A DNA stretch of 64,000 bases. Origin: Lineus longissimus. Its lineage: Eukaryota; Nemertea; Pilidiophora; Heteronemertea; Lineidae. Under the pieces are notes generated by a model. The model saw nothing but the letters and a program-made list of their open reading frames with translations. It was not told where the DNA came from and made no database searches. Position 1 is the stretch's first letter; every line of letters begins with the position of its first letter. Location: the NCBI RefSeq assembly GCF_910592395.1, contig NC_088313.1, positions 15,392,437-15,456,436 on the forward strand, read 5' to 3'. Shown here piece after piece: positions 1 to 13,800 of this stretch. A program made the translations under genes and the position numbers.

Positions 1-405
1 GGTCGTCTAAGTCGGAATGAGTTTGTCTTTGCGTGCCGTGGGATAAGGGGCAATAGCAATTATTGTGAAGCCAATTTGCGCTTTTAGGGGGAGGGGAGGG
101 GATCGAGGGGGGCGGGGGAAGGGGGTCAACAAAATTCATTCCATGTGCTGAGACACCAGATACCAGTCTGATCCATTACAACACGGCTACTATCGAAATT
201 CTGCAACTGCAACAACAATTTGTTGAGGAGAAACGTCAGTAAACTGGGATTTGATGGCTGTGTAACACCCAAATCACCCCGCTGAAAATTGTAAAATACA
301 AAGTCACCAAGGAGATTTTTTCCAATTTTATTTTCTCTACATGGAATTAAAATGCTATTTAAGCCATCTAATGCAACATTAGGTTCATATTTACATAGGA
401 AATTG

Positions 406-466
406 TTCCGGACGCGCACTTTCTCTTCCGGACGCGCTCCGGACGCACAAATTGTTCCGGACGCGC
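406..466. repeat. Clustered TTCCGGACGCGC motif
   Basis: Three copies of TTCCGGACGCGC and a fourth overlapping partial copy (TCCGGACGCA) lie within about 60 bp. The CpG-dense block is unlike the AT-rich surroundings. Confidence 0.7.
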
Positions 467-1104
467 ATTAGGTAGACCGTTGGCAGCGGCTACTTCCGCT
501 TTGTTGGTGGCACCACACAGTGCGGAGGACGGCGTCAAGGGCAGTCGTTCAGTTCCTGCTGAGGCCTAATCATACATCATAGGCACCATAATCCATACAT
601 TTCTGTGTTCATATGAATCCAGAGAAGAAGTCTACAGCATTTTCATGGAATTTCATTCATAAGTTCACCGATAGGTAGCAATACCTTTAACACCACTTGG
701 ATCCTGAAAATGGTAAATAATTGACCAAGAAATGGCATGATGTGTGCGATCTTCAAACGGGCCTCAATCGGTTCAAAATGAATGATTTGGGAATGCCATT
801 ATCACCGGCAGATAGCCAAATGCATCTAGGTCATCTCGGCTATTTTTTCGCTATTGAATTTGAACGAGTGTAATTGACACTCTCACAACTACGCCAAATC
901 TCGCGTGGCAGATGGAAGGTATGTTGTATTGAACTGAAGCCAAACTGGGTCTGGGGATTGAGACCCGCTTCAAATGGCACAGATTCTAGATTCTCAGTAA
1001 ATCGCCGAAGATCCCTCTGCACATGGAAACTAAGACCAGGGCGGCGTCAAAGTAAATAGAATTTGGAAAAGGTCGAACCGATTCATGAACATGGAAACCT
1101 ACTT

Positions 1105-1164
1105 TTCTCTCTCCACTGTGTAGTGCCACCGCAATTAAGGTGGCACTACACAGTGGGGAGAGAA
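1105..1164. repeat. Inverted repeat with ~25-bp arms
   Basis: Arms 1105-1130 and 1139-1164 are near-perfect reverse complements around GTGTAGTGCCACC, with an 8-bp loop. A related direct copy (GGTGGCACCACACAGTGCGG) lies at 506-525, suggesting termini of a small non-autonomous element. Confidence 0.75.
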
Positions 1165-4100
1165 ATGAGTGGCACTTAAAAAATAAAATAGCCGAGATAA
1201 CCCAATGTTTTCACATCAATTAAAGAAACTAGATGAATTTGGCCCGCTAGCTGTCACCTCAGAAAGGGGACTAGACTATCCCTTTAACACCTTCAGCGCC
1301 GAACCACGTAGATCGACGTAGTCTGAATCTCCCCTCTTTGAGCTGGTTATCGGAGTCTCGTGGAACTTCATGGAGAACTACGCCATCGCCATCTTCAGGG
1401 CAAGGTAGGAACTGAAAAGACCAAACCACTGAATTACAAAATAAAGCTGTTCCGACACCGGGAACTTTTAGGGGGGGTCGGGGGTGTTTGAAAAGGGGGT
1501 CATTTTGGTCATTTTTGGTCATTTTTCAACCAAAAAATAAAATATAGTAAAGGAGTGTAGTAGCTAACACAACTCTATTGATTCAAGAAAAACCTTGTCT
1601 TGGAAAGTTACTGCAAAAGACCTTTGGAGGTACTATTAAAACTTGGTCACAACCAGACTGGCAGTCACAACCAGGTCCAGTCAGTTCAGCTCTCATCTAG
1701 TAGTGTATTATGGTTACTTTAAGGTACACGTATTATCAAAAAGGGATAAAACAAGCTTTTTCATTTCTGCTATTATTCAGGAGTTCACGAGACCATTTGG
1801 CTTACTCAGGAATACAATGAAAAGGTTGGCTGGGACAGTGTACTAGGCTTGTCCACAAGGCCTTTCGGGTTCAGCCAGCTACACATATGTGTTAGACGTT
1901 GGCACAACTATTAACCATCCTAGCCATATGTGCCACAAGCACTGTCTCCAAGGATATCTCAGCAGCAAGATTTCATCCGAGGCTGCTGGGACTAGACTCC
2001 CTGGGCAGCCCATCGCGTCATCCTAATTTGGTCTCCTCATGGAGAGACGAGGCCAGTCCACTGCGTCCGGAGTGTAGCTGGGACTGGCACAACCAAGTGC
2101 TTCTTTGAGATGTAAAACCAAGACTCCTCGTATCTCATGCTGTTGCCTGGGCAAGCAAAAGGCCACTTAAACTGAGAAACACGAGTTGCTCTTTGAGGAC
2201 GACGACTCCACCTCTGGACATGAGGACTCTACCTAAGGTTGGGGACAGAATCACTTAGTCAATGCACTCAATCAGAGCCAAAACCATAATGACATGCAAA
2301 AGGGGTGATCCTGTCCTGGGGGGAGAATACTCCCTCCAGAATATCTCCTGCAAGGCTGATGCAAGCTCCCCGGCCACGTGTGCATCGCAACTCACTTTGA
2401 ATAACTGAAATTGCAATGACAAGTAAATTCTCAATAAGCAGTTGCATGACAAAATTGTGAAAGAAGAAAATTTGTACAGTGATATGTAGGGTTTTATTTG
2501 TATTCTAACAACTATTTTATACATAATTACATAACACTGTTTTATCAAATTATAGTATGGTCCATGTCACATCAAATTGACTGCCTATTACATGTTCATT
2601 TACACTGCATCCTGCACACAGACTATGTCTTGGCAGTATGTGGCAGCTCAGGAATTCCCTAAAGTTTCATGCATGTTTATTTACACATAATGATCAGTAA
2701 CCAACAGCTTTTTCGAGTGAAACAGACTAATTCTACCACAACCACACCCAATGAAATCCTGAATGGTATATAAGCTAACAGCAAGCTGTACCAGAGAAGT
2801 GCAAGGAATATACATAGTTCATCTTGTCACATGACAGGAGCAACGGCTAAATACTCTAAAAGATGATATTTTTTTGTTATACCCCGTACCGTTGGAGAGA
2901 AGGTAATAACACACTAAGTAACTTGTGATTATCACACCATGGAGAATCAGCATCACATTTCCTGAACCAGAGAATGCCCTCGGGAAATATTGTGTGGATT
3001 CTCAGTGGTTTTGACATCAAATGCAGACAAACCTGGCGATATGGCAAAAGCCCAACAACCTTGACCATTAATCTTATCACTATATTGTATTAGCTATTGG
3101 CACATAGGGACGAGAAGACCTTTTCTAACTCTTATACATTAAAATAATCTATGAATTAGCATTAGTAACAGAAGCAAATTTCCCTGTGTTCATCTAAAGG
3201 GGGCTATCCTCTCGATCATGACGAGTGTCTGGTCGATCAGGAACAAGGAAAGATGCAGAGAGATTTTGATAACCTCGTGTCCCAGCACCAGGTCGAAGAG
3301 GACGGCCCCTGGACTCGTCCTGGGAAGAATCGCCTCATAAAATGAGGGGTTTCTTGCCTTAATTTCCCAAAATGCATTGATGATTTAAAAAAAAATCTCT
3401 AACAAGGGGGCGGTGCTCCCCTCTGGATCCACACCAGTTGGTATTAACTTGGTCAGGATCCCTCGACTTTTGAACTATCTTGAGAACTACTTCGGCGCCT
3501 ATCAGGTGGTGGACAGCCCCTTAGAATGAACAGCACGGAATTGATAATTAGATCACATGATCTTAACCACAGAAAGATGTATCACTAGTAACCTCAAAGG
3601 ATCAAAATTCAAGTATTCGGAAAATGGTAAATTCCACTCAAATTTTTATACTTTATGGGGTTAAACAGCACATAAGATTAGAGTTTTAACAGTATATTAA
3701 GAACTAGATAACTGGAAGTACACTCATAGCCACTGATGCTTTCACATTAGTAGATCACAGGTTCTAGAAGCCATAAGTTACTTTCATTAAAAGACAGTAT
3801 GGATATTATCAGTAAGTACATGCAGTATATCGACCCACGTTCTCTCATAAACCTCCTACTTTCATCCCTAAATAATGAGTAAAATAAATGTAACTATTAC
3901 ACAACATATTCACCTCTATTCAATAGACAACTAAGAAATATTGGAACAGATAGATATACCACTTTTCTGTTGTTAAAATTGGAATCAAACCCTAACTCAG
4001 GAAAAAAAGAGTCACAAAACACCTAAAAAGGGTTCTAAAGTAGACATTTTATGATACTACAAGTGTGAGTATTAAGATGTGTTACACAATATGATAATAT

Positions 4101-4822
4101 TTAAATTGCATCAGATAAGTCATACTTGAAAGCAGCTGTATAAAGCCATGAAAGCCAAACCTCTGATCGGCAGCTGTAACTGAGGTACAAATTATAACAA
4201 TTTTACATATGGCCAAATACTTATCATTCAACAAACTTTGCCATTTACAGGCGAAATCAGTCACTTTCAACTCACATTAGTACTCGACCAGTTCCTTTCA
4301 TAACCAACAGGGGACACCACTTGAGGGGGAGTATCTCTGGGATCAGATGTTTTTCAAACATCTGGGGACCAAAAGCCTCCCCTGCACCCTGCTAAATACA
4401 GCCCTGGAAATACCCCAGACATAATTTAGTCTGAAAACTAAAACTAAGCTATCATCTATTAATAAAATCAGCTGCGTTGAAGATGGATGCATTCTCAATC
4501 CCTGAAAAGACTGAGTGCACTTCTTGAATGATCCTAACTAAATAAAGACAATTCTTACACGCCTTTTGGCCAAAATATGCGCATCAACCCTCGCTCTCCC
4601 AAACAAAACTAATACATTTCTCAATTCCTCAAGTGGAGTAGAACAATCTCAAATCACGCACACTTCAAAGTTTTCCTTCCTTCCAAAGATGCCATCTTAG
4701 TAACTTCTTAGACATTAGCCACGTTTTTGCGACGATTTCCTAGCTGCCACTCTTGAGATTTTTGAAGGGTTCTGTACACAGCCTGCAGCAAATGGATCCG
4801 AGGTTTATCTTCTGTGAGCATT

Positions 4823-7800
4823 TCATGAGGACGAATGTTGTTGGAGTTTGACCCTGTATGCCACCGCAGCCACCAATGCAGCTCCCTTGCCACTGCCGTC
4901 AGAGGACAACATCAACTTGCACTGAAAGAGACGGGAGATGATTCATCCACTGCTAAGCACTTTGCAACATGTGAACATAGGAGTCTGCATTCCACCAGCC
5001 TCACTGTATTGACCTATTTTGGTCAACATTACAAATGCGGTGTTGTATGTGTGGTTTGCATAGCAGCAGCATCATCCAATTCTATACCATACTAATCAAG
5101 AGTGGAACCCAAGCGGCCACTCTCAATTACATGTGTAAAGCATCCTTGTACCCTGAGTTTTTGATAGACCACCTCCAGCGGGTACAACAATCTCAAATCT
5201 CCACCCCACATTCTCTTACCTTATTTTCTGGTTTCAGTTCTTCAATTTTCTGACTCATGAGATCGCCAAATCGTGGATGGTATCTGAAGAGGGAACCATC
5301 CACTCCGACCGTTGTCTGAGGGCTGTCAATTCGGTTTAGAAGAGCAGCAACACCTATTAGATGGAAGGAGAAGAAGGAATACTTAGAATTTGGAAAATAC
5401 AAATCAACTGACAACTTATTCTAACCTCATGAGAGAACTTTAGCAAATTGGGATTTTTTTTGCCGTGTGAGTTTGTATACTTTGGCCCTTGACGGAGGAC
5501 TCCATCACATTTAATGTTGTTCTACTTTCTAACTTCTCATAAGGGTTCTTTGCCTGCCCTTGTGTATGTTTCACTTGGTAAAAAGATTATAATCTAAACA
5601 TCGTTGAAGTATTTTTGATCAAATTAATAATAAAGAAGATTTGGTGATGGAAACTTGACCAATATGTATAGCTGTATCAGATCAGGTAGAGATAGGGATT
5701 CACATGTGTTGCTGGCGACCCAAGCATTCCTATTTGCACTGACGCACCAAGTAAAATTGCCAAAGCCAGGATATTATATCTTCAGGACGGCACGATACAA
5801 AACTCTGGTTAGTCAGGATGGCATCAGGTATGAAATGTTGAGTTTTACCAGTATGCAAATATCCACCAGACCGTCAATGCCACTGAAAAATCGCTCTTAA
5901 CAAAAACTCCCAACTCCACTCACCAGCTGCTGATAGATAAGCTGCCCGGGACGAGACTAATGCGCACACTTTCTGGACTGCCTGGAAGTCTTCATCTGTC
6001 GCCTCGTCGTATCCCAACTCCTTCAGGATGTGACGCGTGTTCTCAAACTGATCTGTGTTCTCTTTCTCAGCCTTCTTATTTTTCTCACTGTTGACAATAT
6101 CACTGAAGAGAAGAAATAGCAAAATATGACTTTATATAGGAGTCTCGCAAAATGAGGAACAGCACGGAATCACAGCAATTCAGTGTCCTACTTATCAAAG
6201 CTTGTTTTCTATATAAATTCCAAGCCCTTTCACTCCATTCTCAAGGAGTAGACTGGTCCGAATCAACTGATCAGTGGGCCGCTGAATATAAATGTCAGTG
6301 GAGACTGACTATCAACACTGCCACATTCCCCCACAACCATAAGGAGCATCACGATGCTGATGAAACAATTTCAAGAGGGTGATTCAAACTAAGTTCAGAC
6401 CAAGCCAAGCAACAGTGCAAAAATACAATATTTCAACTTCAGGAAACCTGAGAATTCAACTCTCAACTAGCTAATTTACCTTTCGATTTCAGAGACATAT
6501 TTCGTATAGAATCGTTCCCGCGTGTCGAGGTCTTCTGTCACTTCACCCTTGAAGATGTGACCATCCTCAGCAAGCTTCACAAGCACAAGACGAACAATTT
6601 CTCCCATGTACATACCAGAGATCATCTTCTCAAATCTGAAAACAAAAGCAGACATCTTAAGACCAACTCTTCTTCTATATGTCACGGAGTTCAAATGTCA
6701 CTGATTGAGATGATCACACCAAGGACCTCTGTCGATGACGGAAGACAATACAGCTATTGGTAACATTACAGTATTGCTCGACTGACAAGGCCGGCTTTCT
6801 TGAATCTTCCACAGACTGGCAACAGGGGTTGCTGCCTATCAAAACCAAATAGCAGTACTCCCATGGCAGAGGTTGGTCATCGTAGCGTTTTTTGATGGTA
6901 TTTATGTCTCAGTTTAATGTATGTCATTGCTGTTTCTCTCAGGTGACCCTGGTTGAGCTTAGAACCCACGGCTTCTGAAAACAAGTCGGACGCCACCGAA
7001 AGGGTTATGATAGGATAAACTTACAACTGCTGTCCTGGATTGTGGGAATGTTTGTCAACATCTGCGTCATACTCGGTCCTGATGAAATCAAGACAACCAC
7101 TGTCTCCAAATGCTCCCCATTCGGTATTGATGATCACCTAAAGAGACAAATAGCTCATGTTATACTAGGGCAATATAACCGTCATATAACCTCTCAATTT
7201 GGACAGAATTTGATCAAGTGCTGCTAAATGTAGGTTGTAATGGCCTGTGGTAAACTGCCAAATTACCTCATTATTTTTTAAATTTGCAAAATATTTTGGC
7301 ACGACAAGTTCAGTTTACAGTATTCAGACCCAAAGTCAGTGTTGTAAATACCAGAGGGAGCATAGTAATATAAGTATACAGAAATTGTTCCTCCCCATTT
7401 CAGACGACTGCCAAGGATATTCTACAGTAGGCCTTCAAAGAGTGCAAAAACGAAATGTAACATAAATCCCCATGCAAACCAAATAACACAGAAAATCACA
7501 AAAGTGGACATCAATTCATGCAGGGCTATGAAGTGCTATCTTGTCACACAACCATACTTAGTCCAGTATACTTGACTATGACTAGCAATCAATTTAAATA
7601 CAAGGGGCCAAACCGGACAAACACCAAAACAACTATTTAGCCAGTGTGCCTGGATTCAAGGTCGATAATATCAGCATGATGTCTGACTTTTCACCAAAGC
7701 GGCCCTGGCCTGATTATGACCTAATTATTTAATAATGTACTGTTCTCAATTATTCCAATATTGCATCCTATTGAAGACATAAAATGATTATTTTAAACTG

Positions 7801-10800
7801 AAAAATGACAACCCAAGCTTGATACTTCTCCAAACTGCATATCATTGTCAATGTCACAAAACAAATTGTCCGAGTTTCTATTAGTAAGTGACTTTAAGGA
7901 CTTCGGCAACACATCTAACAGATACTTATTTCTGTGTCTCCCAGCCTCAGTGTCCTGATAAAGTGAAGGCAAGCTCCATTTGTGATCATTATTTACATGG
8001 TGGCCTGTGGGAAATGCTAATGTAACTGCTCTACGCTCTACGTGGGTGACACCAGAGGTAAATCCACGCACAACAGAGATGAGGGTCTCAGTGTCTTGTA
8101 GCAAGAATTGATAGAGACTAACCTCTTCTTGGTTGCTAAAGCGTATGAATTTCCAACTTGTGCCACCAATAGAAAATAGCGTCAACTATAGTTTCCAACA
8201 AGTCAGGTTTATGAACAGACCCTGGCCATCAGGATCATGCCAAACATACATAGGGCTGTCCGTTGACTAGTTCAGTGCGACGCTTGCCGCCAATCTTCAG
8301 CTTATTGAGGAACTCGGTTATTTTAGGACTGTGTGGTGGTGACTATAGCAAACAAGCAAGACAGATTGTGTTAGGTTATTGTTAGGTTAGTGAGAGACGA
8401 CACCAATGCTCACAGTGCTGATACACTTACATTCCACAGAACATCTCAAATTTTGCAAGAGTTGCTGAGGGTTTGAGGAGCGGTACAGGCTTTCACAGTG
8501 GAAGCAAAATAAGATTTAGGCATTATTGTCTGTGTTCGATTATGCCAAGGGTATCAGCATTGTGACATTTTAAAGGGATCCTCAATGTCAGAGTTGTGAC
8601 AACACCGATTCTGGCACCCCTGGTGTTGGTGAGGCGAACTAGTTCATGCCACTTTTTATGCTGACAACGAGGGTCCCTTTTAAGATAGACAAACAAATAG
8701 ATAACAAGCAAAACATAAAAACTGTAAAACACAAAAGAACAAAAGCCACTGCAAAAGGGGTGAATACCTCAGCAATAATTATTTTCTGTCAGAGTATGCC
8801 TTTTGTTAGTTTTTTTTCACTAGTTGAACCTCACCGCTCTTAGAAACAGGCTCATTAACCTTTAGTGCTGGTAAGAAAGTTAATGCAAGTTCTCAGTTTA
8901 GTGAATGTTATTTGGCAAGAAGCCACTATTCTAGTATTTAGTAGACCTAGTTATAGCTATAATCACAAAATCCTTTAATTCTCTTCTTACACGGCTAATA
9001 AAATTGTTTAATTCTCTTCTAACATGTCTACTAATATCTTACAGGTCAACATAATAATCGGTGTAAAACAAATTTTATCGAAGCCTTAAACCAGCTTTGT
9101 TGATTAAGACCCACTCGCAGAAATAGCATCATGTTTAGTTTAGATGTATTTTCATACCCCAATTACATATAATCGTTCATAGATCATTATGGAAATTCAT
9201 TTTCTCTCCATTACATGTAAACTGACAAGAGTTACTATTAAGCACGCCTGCATATTTCACATATTTACAAGGTAGCTTAGGAGAGCAACTGCACACCACC
9301 AAAGCGAGTGGCAATTTTCCAGCAAATGCAGTGATGTCTTTTTACAGGACAGCGTATCAATGACATTTTTGGAGATAATTGGCCAAAAATTCTGATCTAT
9401 CTTTAAAAACATGCCACACCAACACAATTAGTCACCCGTCAATTCCAGCAAAACAGTCACCAATTATAACACAAAATCCACCGACGAAACAATCAAAACA
9501 TGAGGAAGACAAGAAGCCATATGAATGAGGCCAAGGAAGTGAATTGTACCTGTTGGGGTTGTTCGTCAAGTGATTCGTCCCATCTCTCCACCCGGCTCAA
9601 GGTTTCCATGTAACACGCATTGGTCCCTGTACCTGTAAAAAGCATTTATAAGTTCTCAGATAGGCCGTGTAACAAATAAGGATGAGAGGAAAAGGCAAAC
9701 GGGCAGTTGAGAATGAGAGTCACCAACGAAGCTGGAGTTGGATCGGGCATACTCTGAGAGAAAAAAACACCATTCAGCAATACCCAAATACGACGCAACG
9801 TCAATTGTTAGCAAGGGCTGAGGTCCCCCAGCAGGACATCAGCAGCCCTTGGCTTGGGTGGAGTAGGGCGGGGGTATGTCTATCAAGCACTCACCTAAAA
9901 TAAGACCAATTTTACAGTCATTGTCATCATACGCACAGGCCATCAGAGTGCCGACTGTGTCGTTTATTACAGCAAGACATTCAACATTCAGATCCTGAAG
10001 GAATAGAGAGAATCGTCATGAATACATGATTATTTTGATGAAACTAAAATTGATGATAAGATTTCTTGAATTTGATAATGATTGTAAGGTGTGGTAATGA
10101 CGCAGGCTATAACAATGATTGTCATTTAAAATGATGATTTCGACGAATGATAGGTTGAAATGTGATGCATGAGTACATTCATCTGATGCCAGCATCCCGA
10201 CACCTTTCTATCAAGAGATACAGAGTAGGCTCTATCCAAGTATGGGAACAGAAATTACATACAGATTCGAAATCAAGAGAAATCATTGTGTTATTCAGTC
10301 AAAGATTATAGGCTAATAGAACTTTTTAATCAGGTCAATTATTAGCAACACACTAATTTTCTACAGAAAGTTATTTAGAAGAGCAGTGTAGTAAGTAAAG
10401 TCATCTAGTTAAAATCTAAATCTTTCACAAGATTAATCTCTAACACCAAACAAATCAACAGGCACGTTACTATGGCTATCATGACACTGTGACACAAAAC
10501 AGAAGTCTTCTTCTCTGGCAGAAAAAACGAAAACTACCCTATTTTGCTCTGTCCCGGAAAGCTCGCAAGACATCTGCTGCCATTACATGACAGTAGGCAA
10601 TCCATAATTAATTAATGATAAACTACCACCAATGATTACTCTGATATGAAAAGCAAAGCACTGGAGGCCCAACACCTTGTTACTCTGAGAGCAATTACTG
10701 TACACTGTAAAATGTTGACAAGTTCGAGTTTGACAGCGCATTCACCGAAATTGCACAAAAATGCTCGCAAACATTTCACAATTTACAGTCCCTTCACCAA

Positions 10801-13800
10801 TTAGGCAAGAAAGAAATGATTCTGGTTTTACATGGAGCATAAGGCAGATACAGGAATGTTTCAAGACTGGCTTCAAAAGCAGATGGACAGCTGAAGAAAT
10901 GCTATCATTTGCAGTAAACCAGACGCACTTAGGTTTAATTTTCAACAAACAAGTTTTTATGAAATTTTTGATTGTTTATTTTTGTCATTTGCAAGTTCTT
11001 TTGGTGAAACAAGTGAGATCTAGGGTAAACTTGGGCTCTGCACAATTTGCCATAAACAAAATGATGTTGTATAATTTGTGTGACACGACTCAGACGGTCA
11101 TTTTAGGCCAAGTTCACCAACAACGACTTTGTTTGCTTTGAAACCTTCCTTGTGGAATGATGATGTTGATCGAATCATGCTGAAAATCATGTTCCGGTAT
11201 TCAATTCAAAGTGATTAATGAGTGTAATTTCAGTTCGACTGGTTCAACTGGTTCAATTTTAACAGAAGTAGTCTACAGTTCTAAAAATCAACCGAAAAAG
11301 TGCATCACACACAGCAAATGATTACATAGAAAACCAGATGAGGAGAAAAATGTTTGGCTTTGTTTACATTGATTCATGTTGTATACTTACTGGGTCGGTT
11401 TCCTGAAAGGTCAGTAAGAACTTAATTTTTTTGATTTAAGCGTAAAGAAAATCTGCACATGGGATCATTGCCACATGCAGTTAGGGAGATAGCATACAAT
11501 ACAAGAAAAGGGGTCATCCAAAAATATCCACATTTTCAAAAGAGCACAAAACTAAATCTTTTTTTTGCATTCCCTTTTCAAAAAAAATTATCAACATTTA
11601 ACTGTAAAGTCAAACAAATGTACATCAGTCATGAATTTGTTTGCGCGGAGCTTTAGTACTACAGTAAAGTGATGATAATAAGCACTACCCCCACAAAAGC
11701 ACATTGCAGTCAAAGTGAACTAGAATGTTAGTTCCCATAAAAAGCAGAACAAGAATTGCACAAATGCTCTTGCAAAAAGAATGTTAAAAGCTCACCTTCC
11801 TCCTCTCAATAGCTTCATGTAATAACCTCACAACGTCCTCTCCCTCGACTCCCTTACACGTGAATCCCTTCGTCCATCGGACTAGGTGGCCCTTTGCCAA
11901 GCCTCGCTGCTCGCAGGGAAAAGAGAACGTGAATCCCAGAGGAAGCTGCAAGTCCTTGAGTTTGTTTTCTTTGACAAAGTTGGAGATGCATTCTGCTATA
12001 TGGTCGAATAGCTGCAATGAAAGCAGGAGATGAAACCTTCAAAGACACTGAATGGCTCAGTCAGCTTGCCCCTGGACAGCCAGTGGACTCGTCGACTGAC
12101 ATCAGGTGAACTACAGATCAAACCTTGAAATTGACTTAGGAAGCAGTCAATTCTCATTGTCCATGAAAGAATGCAGGATGTTTTATGTTAAACAATCGAT
12201 TTCTCAGAGGCCAGCCAAGGGAATCTGCAACAGCTGTGGTTCACCTATGGCATTGGCAATGCCTGCCATCCAGTACTTGTGGGGAAACGCTGACACCTTT
12301 AAGGCCCTTGAGGTCCACCAAACTTTACCGTCAATGGCGGTAAAGGGAAATCCTGGACAATTTTTGACAAGGTATTCTTACGACTACACACCTGTGTGCC
12401 GGGCCCGGTCATTGTCTCCTGTGATATAGGATAAATGCGACTTTTCATGCTGACATCATGGTCTTTGCGGAGTGAAATAAGGAGAACTCTAAAGTTGGTG
12501 CCACCAAGATCCAAGGCAAGAAAGTTACCCTCCTCTGGAATGACAAAAGATGAAGAGGTTAGACAGAGATATCAATGGCATTTATTTAAAGGTGATCTTA
12601 TCCCAGCCTTCTGGTTGTGACTTTGTCCTCATAGGACCGATTTGGGATAAATGGAAATTAACACCATGGATCACAATCTCTCAGATTGCGCCTTATGACA
12701 TCTGATTCCTTGAACTTGAAAGAAATCACTATCCTATCATCATTTTTTAAAATTATATTTTATGATGCTTTGTTTTCCAGACAAGGAAGTATGCATTCCT
12801 TGAAATGACCAATTAGTTTATAATGAGTGACACAGTTAGTCATGCTGGTTGCAATGAAATGATTCATTTTGCCATTAACCTATCTATTATTTGCCTATCT
12901 GATTACACGTAAGACTGAGAACTGAAGACGCCGATTTCGAAGGAGGCAGATGATATCCCAAACATTAAGCCAAAAGAGCATAATATGTTACTTTTTTGTG
13001 ACGATTTACCACTCCAACAATTTGGACGTAAAGTGTAATTTGATCACTGTCTAGTGACATCAGCAGTTGTGATTAATGCGTAAAGTCTATGACCTGTGCT
13101 GTGTACATATTTTGATACCACTACAAGAATACAGAACAATCCGTTTAGCTATGTAACCATCACACATACAATTACTGTTAAATGGTCAGTATAAGGCCAG
13201 AATAGGTATAATTTCCACCATGGGCGGTCACATTGGTTCAAATACATGTAGCTTAAGTGGAATTGGGTGGCAGACAAAGTTGGCCTACATTCCTACTTTG
13301 AAACTGCTTAATATTTTGGAAAACAACAGGCCAATGCAGGTGACCACAAGATATTTAAGCGGACAAAGGCGTGAAGCTCAATTAAACAAGGGGTCTTAGT
13401 TAAAAGTTATTTGAGAATAAATCTTAGTTTCCACTGCAGCAAGAACTTCCAGCGATGGCAGGAAACCGAGCGGTTTTCACAGGCGTTGGATTAACTTTGA
13501 TGTAAGTTAATGGCTCGGAAACTTACCACAGAGCCTGTGGAACCGCGGTTTCTCAATTCAAGTCAAATCGCACCAGATGGTGAATATTGAACCCTGGAGT
13601 TCTCATTTATGGGCCTACTGGTTATGCACAATAGGCCAAACTTGCCATTCTGTCACAACAGCAGGAGTTTTTAGTGTAAAGCTAGGAAAAACAAACGCGA
13701 TTGCTTGGTCAACAAAGACCAAGAATTCAATCAACAATTCCAAGAAACTCGCAATGATGATAAGAAAGATTATTATTCTACTGAAATGGCTCAACTCGAA

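Larger units (their letters stand above)
1..4822. other. No recognised gene; hexokinase downstream flank
   Basis: G-rich low-complexity sequence sits near 86-125, a GC-rich motif cluster at 406-466 and an inverted repeat at 1105-1164. The part nearest 4822 is presumably hexokinase 3'UTR. Reverse-strand AATAAA hexamers occur near 2686-2691 and 2493-2498, which would imply a UTR over 2 kb, so the true end is uncertain. No open frame here resembles a known protein. Confidence 0.5.

Noticed and set aside
7793-8185. 130-codon minus-strand frame as a possible gene
   Set aside because: Inside a hexokinase intron, no recognisable domain, ordinary composition and no clear splice context.
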